A stretch of DNA of 64,000 nucleotides, taken from the NCBI RefSeq assembly GCF_932526225.1, contig NC_064044.1, positions 10,116,050 through 10,180,049 on the forward strand. The letters are read 5' to 3'. Position numbers and translations under genes: made by a program. The DNA comes from Nematostella vectensis. Taxonomy: Eukaryota; Cnidaria; Anthozoa; Actiniaria; Edwardsiidae. Of this stretch, positions 23,861-35,900 are shown piece after piece; within the stretch, counting starts at the first letter, position 1; the number at the start of each line of letters is the position of its first letter. The notes under the pieces are model-generated. The model was given only the letters and a program-made list of their open reading frames with translations. It did not search any database and was not told the DNA's origin.

Positions 23861-24479
23861 CGACTACGAAATCTACTGTGACTGTCACGTTTGTAGAACG
23901 AGTATATATATGATATTAGTATATTATCAAGTCATGAGATGAAATAATCAAGGTTCAACACAGCAGTTTTAAAGTTATAGTATCTGATATATATATCAGT
24001 GGACTATCTATGTGTAAATCTTGCAATATTATCTAATATTATCAAGTCATGAGATGCAATAATCTAGGTTCAACATGGCAGTTCTAAGGGTATAAGATCT
24101 GATAAATATCAGAAATTAGGTTTGTGAGCTTTGTTATAATATCGACTAAATATCTGATACTAGAACCCTGTGAAAAAATATCTGATTTATATCCGGTTTT
24201 AGATGAGTGATAAATAAAGTATAAATATCAAAGCGCCAGAAAAGTTCTAAATTACTTATGCACCAGTCAAAGTACATCCCGGACCCCAGAATATGTGGGA
24301 CTTTAGTTGGGATTTCGCGTCTTATTAGCAGCTCTCCTCGTCCCCAGTAGGTGGGGAATAAGCTTATTTTGTTTTAGTTTTAGTCTGAGATTCGCCTTTA
24401 AAAGCAATTTTGTGTGGTAGGGAAAGCAGAAAATTGAAATTGTGAGATTTATTAAGAATTCCCTTGTCAAAACAAAGCA

Positions 24480-27015
24480 GAAATATTGTGCCTATGAATA
24501 AAATGATGATATGGATTCTGTATCACTCATCAATTTTACACTAAAAGTATGGTGGTCCTCTCTGTTTGAAATTTTGAGTTTTCTGTCCCAAATAAAAGAC
24601 CAAATTATTTTGTTTACTTCAGTCGTACAGTCATTGTCAATTGATACCAAAGAAGCGACGTAGTAAGTTTTGATAGTGCGAAGGTTTTAACAATATTAAT
24701 TTTTCCCTCTAACGTGAGGTTTCTCATTTTCCAAACGTCTAAGAGTTTTTTCATACTTTCAAGTTTAACACTGAGATATTCTTTTTTTAAGGTTATTTTA
24801 TCATAAGTGAAATGGATGCCGAGTGCGTAAACTGATTTCTTTGGCCAGCGGATACCAAAAAGCGTTTCTTGACAATGTCTGTTTCTACCCAGCCTTTCTG
24901 ATTTCGAAAGATTTACCTTTAACCCGGAGCATTTGTTAAATTTCTTTGAGAGCGCAAAGAGGTGATTTGCTGATTTCATGTCAGCTACAAAGATTGTCGT
25001 GTCATCTGCATATTGTGTTCATTTGAATTCATATTAATTCCTCTAATTTGTTCATCTTTTCCTATTGCATTTCCTGAAATCTCGGCCGCTAAAATGAACA
25101 GAATCCCACTCATTGGGCATCCTTGTCTTAATCCTCTGTGTAGGCTGAAAAAGGGTGTGGCATATCCGTTGTTTAGGGCACAGCTAGAAATGTCGTTGTA
25201 GAATGTATTAAACCACTTGATTATGTCTGGGCCAAAATTGAATGTTTTCAATGTTTTCCTTATAAAATTCCCCTCAAGGCTATCGAAAGCTTTTTGAAAA
25301 TCTAAGAAAAGAGCAATTCCAGGGATATCTTCTGTTTGCGTCACATCCATTAGATCGAAAATCATGCGCACGTTCTGCCCTATATATCGATTACGCACAT
25401 AACCAGTTTGATTTGGGTGTATGATGTCTGGCAGCAGCTTTGATATTCTAGTTGCTATTGTTTTTGACGCGATTTTATAGTCAACATTTAAAAGGGTTAT
25501 AGGTCTCCAATTCTTTAAATAAAATCTATTGGTTGTTTTCTTTGGAATAAGAGTTATGACGCCTCGTTTTTGTGATATTGACATTTCTCCTCTTTCAAAG
25601 GCTGCATTAAAACATTGTACGAATTCATCTTCTAAGTGTCTCCCTTCACATAGCTTTTGTTCGCTGTCATTTAGTATTTTACTTGGGGGTGTGCTAAAGA
25701 AATACTCAGAGCAAGTGGACACGCCCTCATTTTTTTGAGATGACGTGTAAAGTTTTTCGTAGAAATCTTGTATTTCATTCATAATTTCTTTCTGATCTGT
25801 GATTTCTTTGCTTTTGTCATCATTCAGTTTTGTAATGTATTTACTGTCATGTTGTCTTCTTTCTAAGTTAAGGAAATATCTCGTATTTTTCTCACCCATT
25901 TCGTGCCACTTGGCTCGGCTTCGAATGATCGTGCCTTTTGTTTTTTTGTCGTGCAAGCAAATCTAATTTGTGCTTGGTTTCATAAAATTTACACATATTC
26001 TCTTATCGCTCATATCTTCGTTCAATTTTTGCTGCACAATATTAAATTCGGCTTGTAATTCTCTCTCTTTATCTTTTCTTTCTCTTGCTTTTCCTCTGGA
26101 GTACTTCACGGAAAATGTTCTAATATCCATCTTATATATAGCATATCCCATTTTAGGCGTGAATCTTTCATTGTGCGGTAGCATTGTTTTTGCGACGTGA
26201 TAGTGTCTTTCAATTCCTCAATAAACTTTAGGTCTTTAAGAAGCAGGTTATTAGATTTCCAAAACCCGCGTCCACGCTTGACAAAATCTTTGGATTTTAG
26301 TTCGATAATGGCGGCAGAGTGATCAGAAAAACTTGTTGCAAGAATATTCTAGTTTTCCATTATCGAAGCTGTTGAGTTTGAGACCAACCAGTAGTCTAGT
26401 CTGCATCGTATTTTTAAATTTCTATTCTGCCACGTGTATTGTCTTATATTTTGGTGCTGATTTCTCCAAATATCAACAAGATCAAGCAAGGCGCAAGCTC
26501 TTTTTATTTCATCGATTACTATGTGTTTTTTGCTAACATCTGTTCCGCCGCTTTTATCTAATGGCGTCAACGCGCAGTTATGATCACCTGCCCATAAGAT
26601 TTGTTTGCCTGAAAAAGCGCGCAATTTTTCTTTGACTGTGTCGAAGAAGAGTTGCTGTTGTTTTATGTCATTAGGCGCATAGGTATTGACAAGGACAAAC
26701 GGAGAGTCTTCGATTGTGATTTCAAGGATCAAATACCTGCCATTTTTATCCGTAACAGAGTTTGAAATTTGTGAGTCAAGTTTTGGATTGATCAAAACCA
26801 TCAAACTTTTGCTGTAATTACTTCCGTGGCTGTAAAATATTGGTCCACCCCATTCCGCCGCCCATATCTTCTCTAGGGACTTGCTGCTGTAGGTTTCTTG
26901 AAAGCGAATTAGGCTGTATTTTTGATTCGTGCAACCATCTAAAGATTTGCCTGCGCTTTTTTGTTGTGTCCATTCCGCGTGCATTTAAGGAGCAAGCAGT
27001 GATATTGAAAGGCAT
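24480..27015 (-). mobile_element. LINE ORF2 (L1/Tx1-type), decayed and 3'-truncated
   Basis: Frame pieces give an APE-type endonuclease at about 27,015-26,300 (LNARGMDTTKKRRQ at the start, VLVNTYAPND, WAGDHN, then SDHSAAIIEL). The reverse transcriptase lies at about 25,956-24,500 (RPITLLNVDYKIASK, ALFLDFQKAFDS, HRGLRQGCPMSGILF, and YADDTTIFVAD in a shifted frame). The thumb-like part with TEVNKIIWSFIWDRKL ends near 24,500. Several frameshifts and stops make it inactive. These motifs follow the L1/Tx1 order. The C-terminal third normally found in ORF2 is absent. Confidence 0.8.
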
Positions 27016-27199
27016 TTCATGGGTTATAATGAGCTGTGCATTCAGAAAATAGAAGGTGTGTAGCTGCTATTTGAAAGACAATGAACAGGACAAAACATAG
27101 ATTACAATAAAACATTGAAAAATGTCGCATGATGCATAAACAGTACTGATTATTATGCGTACGGAAAAACAACAAGTTTTGCATCAACAATTTTGCTAT

Positions 27200-28113
27200 C
27201 TGCTAGATAACAAATTTAAGGCCGCCTTTAAAACTGATCTAGAAATAATGGCCTCAAGCGAAAATTCTACTGGGAAATCCGAGATGAAACGTTTCCAGGC
27301 GGCATCTAATTTCCTAAGTACATTTGCAAGTATATATGGAAAGAAACTGATTTCGAGTGGTAACCTAATAAGCTCTATACCCTTCCGGGCCGGTGTAAAG
27401 CGCACCGTTACTAAATATCTTATCAAACTTAATGTACGCCTTGTGATTGTTTGCCCTGGCATCTTTAAGGACAGGTACGAGCTTTTTACGAACATCGGCA
27501 ATCTCTTTTGGATAGTCCGGCCAGGTTTTTCGCTAAGCTACGCACCTCTTCTTTATCCTTAAAGAAGGAAAATTTCGCTATAATAGGGCGTGGCGACGAC
27601 TTATCTTTAGTACCTGTGCGGTGAACTCTCTCGAAGCTGACATCTCCTGCTTGTTTCGGTCCTGCTTTTAGATTTTTATGAATGAAGTCCCTTCCCGCAT
27701 CTTCTGTACCGTTCCAAGTTTCATTTGTACCTTCAGGAATTCCGAAGAAGCGCAAGTTGTTTCTCCTTGAAAAGCTTTCCAGCTTGACGCCTCTACCTTT
27801 CTTCCTTGATCGTTATAATCTCTTCTTGTGAAAATTCCAAGCTTTTTTTGAGTTCTTGGTTTTCCTGTTCCAGAGTATAGATCTGCTTTTTCATTCCTTG
27901 TAGCTGTTTAATGGCTAGCATAGTTGAGTCGGGTTTTGCGTTCATTAATTCTAGCTTGTCCATGAGTAGTGCGTGGTTGCAATCACACTCGTAATGGCTG
28001 TCCTCCATTTCTGTTTGCAAGCTTTTCATACGCGAACGCTTCCGTCGTTTTTCTGCCCGCTGACTATTTGTACTTGCATCTTGTGCTTTTACTTCTTTCT
28101 CTGCCTCGCTCAT
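27200..28113 (-). mobile_element. LINE ORF1 (L1-type RNA-binding protein), decayed
   Basis: The ATG at 28,113 opens a 106-codon coiled-coil segment ending QEEIITIKEER. After a frameshift the RRM-like part follows (RRNNLRFFGIPEGTNETWNG, then RVHRTGTKDKSSPRPIIAKF), and after another shift the C-terminal domain (WPDYPKEIADVRKKL). This matches ORF1p of L1 elements and lies immediately upstream of ORF2 on the same strand. Confidence 0.75.
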
Positions 28114-28212
28114 CTCGAAGAGTTTGAAATTCTACATGACAAGCCGGAGCAATTTAGGACGCGTCCGTTCACTTCGACGGCTAGTCCCAGTCCTGGGGGG
28201 TGGCTTCTTATG

Positions 28213-28360
28213 CTGCATTCACACCAAAACCATGTTTAAAAAAGGTTTTCCCCTGCCTGATAACTAGTCATGGTTTCTCAGCAGAGTGTATTCAGTTTTG
28301 TTCTCGGTTCTGTCCACTCAACCACTTTTAAACTTGTTTAAGTGCTGGTGTGAATGCGGT
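28213..28360. mobile_element. MITE of about 148 bp
   Basis: Ends CTGCATTCACACCA and TGGTGTGAATGCGG are inverted repeats with one mismatch, and AT-rich subterminal TTTAAA motifs also pair. It lies about 100 bp upstream of the LINE ORF1. Confidence 0.65.
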
Positions 28361-28764
28361 ATTAATAATCCAGTTGTTTGTTACTCGGAAACGCATCAAA
28401 GCGACGTTTTCCTTCAACACTGAGTTCTTCACGTGGCCCCAATACCCCATCCCCTGCTACGGCCCTGATAACCCAAATCTATATTTCGTGGCTCAAAATC
28501 TAAGGATTCCCAGCTGATACAAAAGAACAACACAAGCAGGGTTCCAACATTTTAATAGAAAATGAGCAGGTGACTTGGAACAGTAGGCGGCGGAGCATCC
28601 ATCACGGCCCTCGACTCCATAAGGATATACAATGTGCTTTCCATTGGAAAAATCTATTATGTATGTCTATTGCTAGCTGTATTCTAGAATCAATCAATTC
28701 AAATATTGCCTTTTTTTTAGAAAGTTTAAAACACCCTTTCAACTTTGCTAGTTACAATTTACTA

Positions 28765-29005
28765 GCTGGAAATATTGTTGTATCTTCAGCTGACATTTCT
28801 ACTTCCTGGAAATATTGCTGTACCATATGACTGGCATTTTAACTTCCTGGAAATAATGCTGTACCATCAACTGACATTTGCACTTCCTGGAAATATTACT
28901 GTACATCTTTTTACTGGCATTTTAACTTTCTGGAAATATAACTGCACCATCAAACATTAAACACAAACATTAAAACTTCATGGAAATATTATTGCAATAT
29001 CTTAC
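28765..29005 (+). repeat. About 46-bp tandem repeat, five to six copies
   Basis: The unit contains ACTTCCTGGAAATATTGCTG followed by TACCAT and an ACTGACATTT-like segment. Copies are diverged. Confidence 0.7.
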
Positions 29006-29944
29006 TGATAGTTGAACAGGGAAACCACATATTAGTATTTTCATACATTAATTATTGGTGCTCGCCCTCACTTGGTGAAAACTAAGGCAAAAATCAAGAT
29101 TACGCTACACCATGTCCGAGATTCCTGGCAACCAATGCGTTACTAGAATAAATTAGATAAATAGTTAAAAGACCAATTGCCAGCTTGGTGATCTAACATG
29201 AACTTGAGTTGGTTTGAATTTAACATGATTATAAAGATAACGTTTTGCTATCAGTTTTTTTTCCTGGTAACCAGGCCACAAGTGTCCCAGCATAAGGTAG
29301 TGTTCATTGATTACACCGGGGAGGGAGGGGGGGAGATTTTTTTACCCAAGACACCTTAAAAGTTCAGAGTCCCCCTTTCATTGTAAACATTTTTTTTTCG
29401 GCGCCCCCTATATAGAAACCCAAAATTTTCTTTTTTTCCCCCTTAGAGTACCTTTTTTTGGGGGTCCCCCCTATTTGGATGTTAAAAATTTTCGGAGCCC
29501 CCCTCAATATATACCCTCCCCCCCCCGGTGTATTTAATGAACACTCCATAAATGCGTGTTTTCCCTAATTTTGTATAAAAATCTTAGTCGATCGCATAAG
29601 TTTTAAAGTCAGATATAAGATTTTTATACAGTAGCGAACCAATGGCAATGGCATTACGATCCGAACGCTTTGCTCTATAAAAAGGTGTGACGGATAAGCA
29701 TTTTTTTGATGAGACAAACTTGATATACCTCTCTCCATGATACGGTTATTATCACACCACATGGCTATATTCTTGCTTAATTTACGTTGATATTTGCAAT
29801 AGTTTTGGAGAGCGTCCATTTTCGTCCATAATCCTCTGGGTTATTTCGTCTTGTTCGAAGAGGGTTCAAGGCCTACCGTCCGAAACACGAGAGCATCTTT
29901 TGCCACGTTATGGCTTCGAGGATTGTTCGGATGCTTCTCGGCGT
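29006..29944. other. 3' flank of the RhoGAP gene
   Basis: It should include the RhoGAP 3'UTR (minus strand from 29,944 down). I saw no clear AATAAA on that strand. 29,315-29,530 is low-complexity G/C-run and T-run sequence. Confidence 0.4.
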
Positions 29945-32900
29945 TTACTCGTAATCCGAGCGCGGCTTGATTATCCATTCGGCGTGGGGATTCACTTTGT
30001 ACAGCGCCTTCATGTTGGTGTCGTTGTCAAGACAACGCTCCCCTGAAATCGCAAAAGCCTAGGTGAGGTACTACAAGATCTACGAGCTCGAACAAAGGTC
30101 AGGGAGATAAAGTAGAGACAGATAACGCGCGGACAGAGGGACAGATAACGGACGGACAGATGGACAGATGACGGACGGACAGAGAGACAGAGTTACATAC
30201 AGACGGTGAGACAGGTAACTTACGGATAGACAGATTACAGATGTATAGACAGACATTGTTGACTTGCTCACCTATGTTGCCTCGTACGAGTACCTAAGAT
30301 AGACTCAGCATGTTGACTTGTTCACCTATGTTGCCTCGTATGAGTACCTAAGATAGATGGACTCAGTATGTAGACTTGCTCACCTATGTTGCCTCGTACG
30401 AGTATCTAAGATAGACACAGCAATGTTGACTTACTCACCTATGTTGCCTCGTATGAGTATCTTACATGGACTCAGCATGCTGTCTTGCTCAACTATGTTG
30501 CCTTGTACGAGTACCTAAGATAGATGGACTAAGTATGTAGACTTGCTCACCTATGTTGCATCGTACGAGTATCTAAGATAGATTCAGCATGTTGACTTGC
30601 TCAACTATGTTGCCTCGTACAAGTACCTAAGATAGATGGGCTCAGTATGTAGACTTGCTCAACTATGTTGCCTCGTACGAGTACCAAAGATAGACTCAGC
30701 ATGTTGACTTGTTCTCCTATGTTGCCTCGTATGAGTATCCCAGATAGACTCAGCATGTTGTCTTGCTCACCTATATTGCATCGTACGAGTATCTAAGATA
30801 GACCCAGCATGTTGCTCACCTATGTTGCCTCCGACCTCATACAAGTGGTGCCTATCGTGTGCAAACTTGTTGTTGTCATGTGGGTTGACGCAGTTCCTAT
30901 ACTCGGGGGACATGACATCCCTCTTGTGCCGTCTGCCTGATGGGCGTGGTTCTGACCCCTCCGCGTCCTCCCCGGGTCTTCGGCGAAACTTGGCCACTAT
31001 GTCTCCCGCCCTCATCCCGTCTGTGAGCTGTATGGCCATTGCGATCTTGTTCAGCATTGGTGCTTTCACGCGGATGATGTTATTGGCCAGTTCAGCCTGT
31101 CAGATAGAAGAAGTCATTTAAGAGAGGGTATTCAACTGTACCGCTGAAACAACGTACTGGGGCGCACACGTTCTAAACGTCATGTTTTGAAGATGAAACA
31201 CGAATTGCCATACTCTTAGGTGACAAGAGTGACATTCTAAGTGTTTATAACATTGTAATATTGATGATAATTTAACGCTCACCTAACTAGAACTGGGTGT
31301 ATGAGGAAACCGCGAATGAGTCGTCTCTAACTCTTTGTTCACTCGCAACCTTACCACTAGCTACATATACTCGACCTTCCTAATTTCTAAACCCCCATCC
31401 TGTGAGGTAATGCAAAATGGGTACCTATGCGCTCTCAATGATATTATATATTGTCCTGAAATGAAATTCTACTGTTCTTTGGACGTTCTTTTGTCAATAA
31501 TTATTTTGTTCTATGGACGTTCTTTTGTCGATAATTCTTTTGTTCGTTGGACGTTCTTTTGTCCACAATTCTTTTGTTCTTTGGACGTTCTTTTGTCCAT
31601 AGTTCTTTTGTTCGTTGGACGTTCTTTTGTCCATAGTTCTTTTGTTCGTTGGACGTTCTTTTGTCCATAATTCTTTTGTTCGTTGGACGTTCATTTTTTC
31701 TTTGGACGTTATTTTTTCCATAATTATTTTGTTCTTTGGACTTTCTTTTGTCCATAATTCTTTTGTTCTTTGGACGTTCTTTTGTCAATAATTCTTTTGT
31801 TCTTTGGACGTTATTTTGTCCATAATTCTTTTGTTCTTTGGACGTTCTTTTGTCCATAATTCTTTTGTTCTTTGGACGTTCTTTTGTCCATAATTCTTTT
31901 GTTCGTTGGACGTTCTTTTGTCCACAATTCTTTTGTTCGTTGGAAGTTCTTTTGTCCATAATTCTTTTGTTCTTTGGACGTTCTTTTTTCCGTTCGTACC
32001 TACGTAACATGTATAACGTACCTGGGCGAATACCGTACCTAAAAACCTAGCCTCCTCCACAGGCATCTCGGTTTTTACCTTCAGTATTTTTATGAACTGG
32101 GAATCCTGTGGTTAGAAGTCGGAAATTAAAAAAAAACAACTTTTTTTCTGAAATCTCTCGAGAGGCTTGCGGAGGAAGCTATAAAAAACCCTAGGGTGAA
32201 TCTTTGTTGCTGTTTTGATTCAACATTGGAAAAAAAATCTAAACAGGTTTCCCAAATCAGTCGCTGGAACTGGATTCTTTCTTCCTCCTTGTCCCAGTTA
32301 TCAATCAATAAAAAAACACACACACACACTTTCACACCCGAATCATTAGAATGCACGATTCATGGCGAAAATAGCGAACTTAGTATGTCAGTGCATAGAA
32401 TGTGAAATCAGAAACACATGGTATTTTTAAGGATCAACCAATAGTAAATATTTTAATGACAAATCACTGTGAAATTCAATTTGTCCAACAAAAATGGTTC
32501 ATTAAGTCTTAAATATTCAAAAGACCAGACCATACCTCCAGCACTTCCATGGGTGTGTCAGTTATCGAGTGCTTTTTCTGGGGAGAGCCACCTCCTCCTT
32601 CACGACCTTTCTTAAGTAGCAGCTTCCTGACCTAAGATGACGTAAAAAGTTAGAAATAAGGCAGCACAGAGATAGTAATAAGGCAGCACAGAGATAGCAA
32701 TAAGGCAGCACAGAGATAGCAATAAGGCAGCACAGAGATAGCACTAAGGCAGCACAGAGATAGCAATAAGGCAGCAAAGAGATAACAATAAGGCAGCACA
32801 GAGATAGCAATAAGGCAGCACAGAGATAGCAATAAGGCAGCACAGAGATAGCAATAAGGCAGCAAAGAGATAACAATAATACAGTACAGAGATAGCAATA

Positions 32901-35900
32901 AGGCAGCACAGAGATAGCAATAAGGCAGCACAGAGATAGCAATAAGGCAGCACAGAGATAGCAATAAGGCAGCACAGAGATAGCAATAATACAGTACAGA
33001 GATAGCAATAAGGCAGCACAGAGATAGCAATAACGCAGCACAGAGATAGCAATAAGGCAACACAGAGATAGCAATAAGGCAGCACAGAGATAGCAATAAG
33101 GCAGCACAGAGATAGCAATAAGGCAGCACAGAGATAGCACTAAGGCAGCACAGAGATAGCACTAAGGCAGCACAGAGATAACAATAAGGCAGCACAGAGA
33201 TAGCAATAATACAGTACAAAGATAGCAATAAGGCAGCACAGAGATAGCAATAAGGCAGCATAGAGATAGCAATAAGGCAGCACAGAGATAGCAATAAGGC
33301 AGCACAGAGATAGCACTAAGGCAGCACAGAGATAGCACTAAGGCAGCACAGAGATAGCACTAAGGCAGCACAGAGATAGCAATAAGGCAGCACAGAGATA
33401 GCAATAATACAGTACAAAGATAGCACTAAGGCAGCACAGAGATAGCAATAATACAGTACAAAGATAGCAATAAGGCAGCACAGAGATAGCACTAAGGCAG
33501 CAAAGAGATAGCAATAAGGCAGCACAGAGATAACAATAAGGCAGCAAAGAGATAGCAATAAGGCAACACAGAGACAACAATAATACAGCACAGAGATAGC
33601 AATAAGGCAGCACAGAGATAGCAAAAAGGCAGCACAGAGATAGCAATAAGGGAGCGCAGAGATAGCACTAAGGCAGCACAGAGATAACAATAAGGCAGCA
33701 CAGAGATAGCAATAAGGCAGCACAGAGATAGCAATAAGGCAGCAAAGAGATAGCACTAAGGCAGCACAGAGATAGCAATAATAAAGTACAGAGATAGCAA
33801 TAAGGCAGCACAGAGATAGCAAAAAGGCAGCACAGAGATAGAAATAAGGCAGCATAGAGATAGCAATAAGGCAGCACAGAGATAGCACTAAGGCAACACA
33901 GAGACAACAATATTACAGCACAGAGATAGCAATAAGGCAGCACAGAGATAGCAATAATACAGTACAAAGATAGCAATAAGGCAGCACAGAGATAGCAATA
34001 ATACAGTACAAAGATAGCAATAAGGCAGCACAGAGATAGCACTAAGGCAACACAGAGATAGCAATAAGGCAGCACAGAGATAGCAATAAGGCAGCACAGA
34101 GATAGCAATAAGGCAGCACAGAGATAGCAATAAGGCAGCACAGAGATAACAATAAGGCAGCACAAAGATAGCAATAATACAGTACAAAGATAGCACTAAG
34201 GCAGCACAGAGATAGCAATAAGGCAGCACAGAGATAGCAATAAGGCAGCACAAAGATAGCAATAATACAGTACAAAGATAGCAATAAGGCAGCACAGAGA
34301 TAGCAATAAGGCAGCACAGAGATAGCAATAAGGCAGCACAGAGATAGCACTAAGGCAGCACAGAGATAGCAATAAGGCAGCACAAAGATAGCAATAATAC
34401 AGTACAAAGATAGCAATAAGGCAGCACAGAGATAACAATAAGGCAGCACAGAGATAGCAATAATACAGTACAGAGATAGCAATAAGGCAGCACAGAGATA
34501 GCAATAAGGCAGCACAAAGATAGCAATAATACAGTACAAAGATAGCAATAAGGCAGCACAGAGATAGCAATAAGGCAGCACAGAGATAGCAATAAGGCAG
34601 CACAGAGATAGCACTAAGGCAGCACAGAGATAGCAATAACGCAGCACAGAGATAGCAATAAGGGAGCACAGAGATAGCACTAAGGCAACACAGAGATAAC
34701 AATAAGGCAGCAAAGAGATAGCAATAAGGCAGCACAGAGATAGCACTAAGGCAGCACAGAGATAGCACTAAGGCAGCACAGAGATAACAATAATACAGTG
34801 CAGTGTTAGCAATAAGGCAGCACAGAGTGCTTTCTGCAGCTAGACTGACTTTTCGTTTTTCAGAAATTCTTGCATTCGCTTGTGTTTTGCATGATGCGTT
34901 GCGAAACATGATCAAAATGCGCCTTAGATACGAGTGACTTACCAAAGATAAAGCTAGTGTTAAAGCCTTATTGTCACCAGTTTACTTCCGGTCGATTACT
35001 TTACAATATCCGATTATTTTTAACGGAAAACACGAAAAATATTTCAAAATATTGAAAAAAGTGTGTTTATTGGAAGTTTCTTTGAGTATGTGATTGATAA
35101 TTTAGAGCGGATGGCCTGTTTAATATCTCGGATTTTAATAGATTCTTTTGCCTTTTAACGGTTGAGGTTTCCGTCGGACCTCCGGAAGTAAACTGGTGAC
35201 AACGCGGCTTTAATCTTGAAACTTATATGATGTTAATATACAAGGCGAAAGTACTCAATGCTGATTGGCAAAGGGCGAGGACATACCTTCTTAATAAAGG
35301 GCAATTAAGGAGAACATTGAGAATACTTGTAAAACTTTTACGAAATTTGGGATTTATGATTAATCCCAAATTGTACTCGGCCCAATAAAAATAATGCCAA
35401 GAAAAACTGAGTGAGTCAAGCACTTCGTGGAGTACTGCTGCTGATGGAATAGCCCATATGTAACACTTAGTACACGCATACTTTTTATTTGGTGCTTATA
35501 CAGACTGTGTACATGGGATGAGTTCCAAATAAAATTAAGATAGTTTCACAAGCGATGAAGAACTACAACGTTAATGTGGCTCGTAACGCAGTGATTTTGA
35601 CAATAAATTTTGGAAGAGGTCATTTCCTGACATTCGATTAACATTAAGGTTTGTAGTAACAGAGACACAAATCACAATCCCCCCCCCCCCCCCCCCTCCA
35701 CACACACACACAAACAATTCCCGAAGGCTTTTTTCCCCGTCAAGTTACGCGCGCACACACGGTAAGATTCCTTGCTTCACGAAGTAAGAGTCCCGGATTT
35801 GTTGCGAGTTGGAGATGAAAAGGCCTACAGACGTACATAACAACAAACGGCCTACAGACTTACATAACAACAAAGCTCTCATTGTTAGGTAAATTGTGTT

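Noticed and set aside
30255-30835. CRISPR-like array of regular direct repeats
   Set aside because: Repeats are contiguous without unique spacers, and the setting is a eukaryotic intron.
31494-32066. Lysine-rich minus-strand ORFs with a 34-residue periodicity
   Set aside because: Artefact of the 34-bp intronic minisatellite; only 32,022-32,105 is a real RhoGAP exon.
32562-34945. Many overlapping minus-strand ORFs of 80-249 codons, Leu/Cys-rich
   Set aside because: They are translations of a 22-bp intronic minisatellite that lacks stops in any frame.
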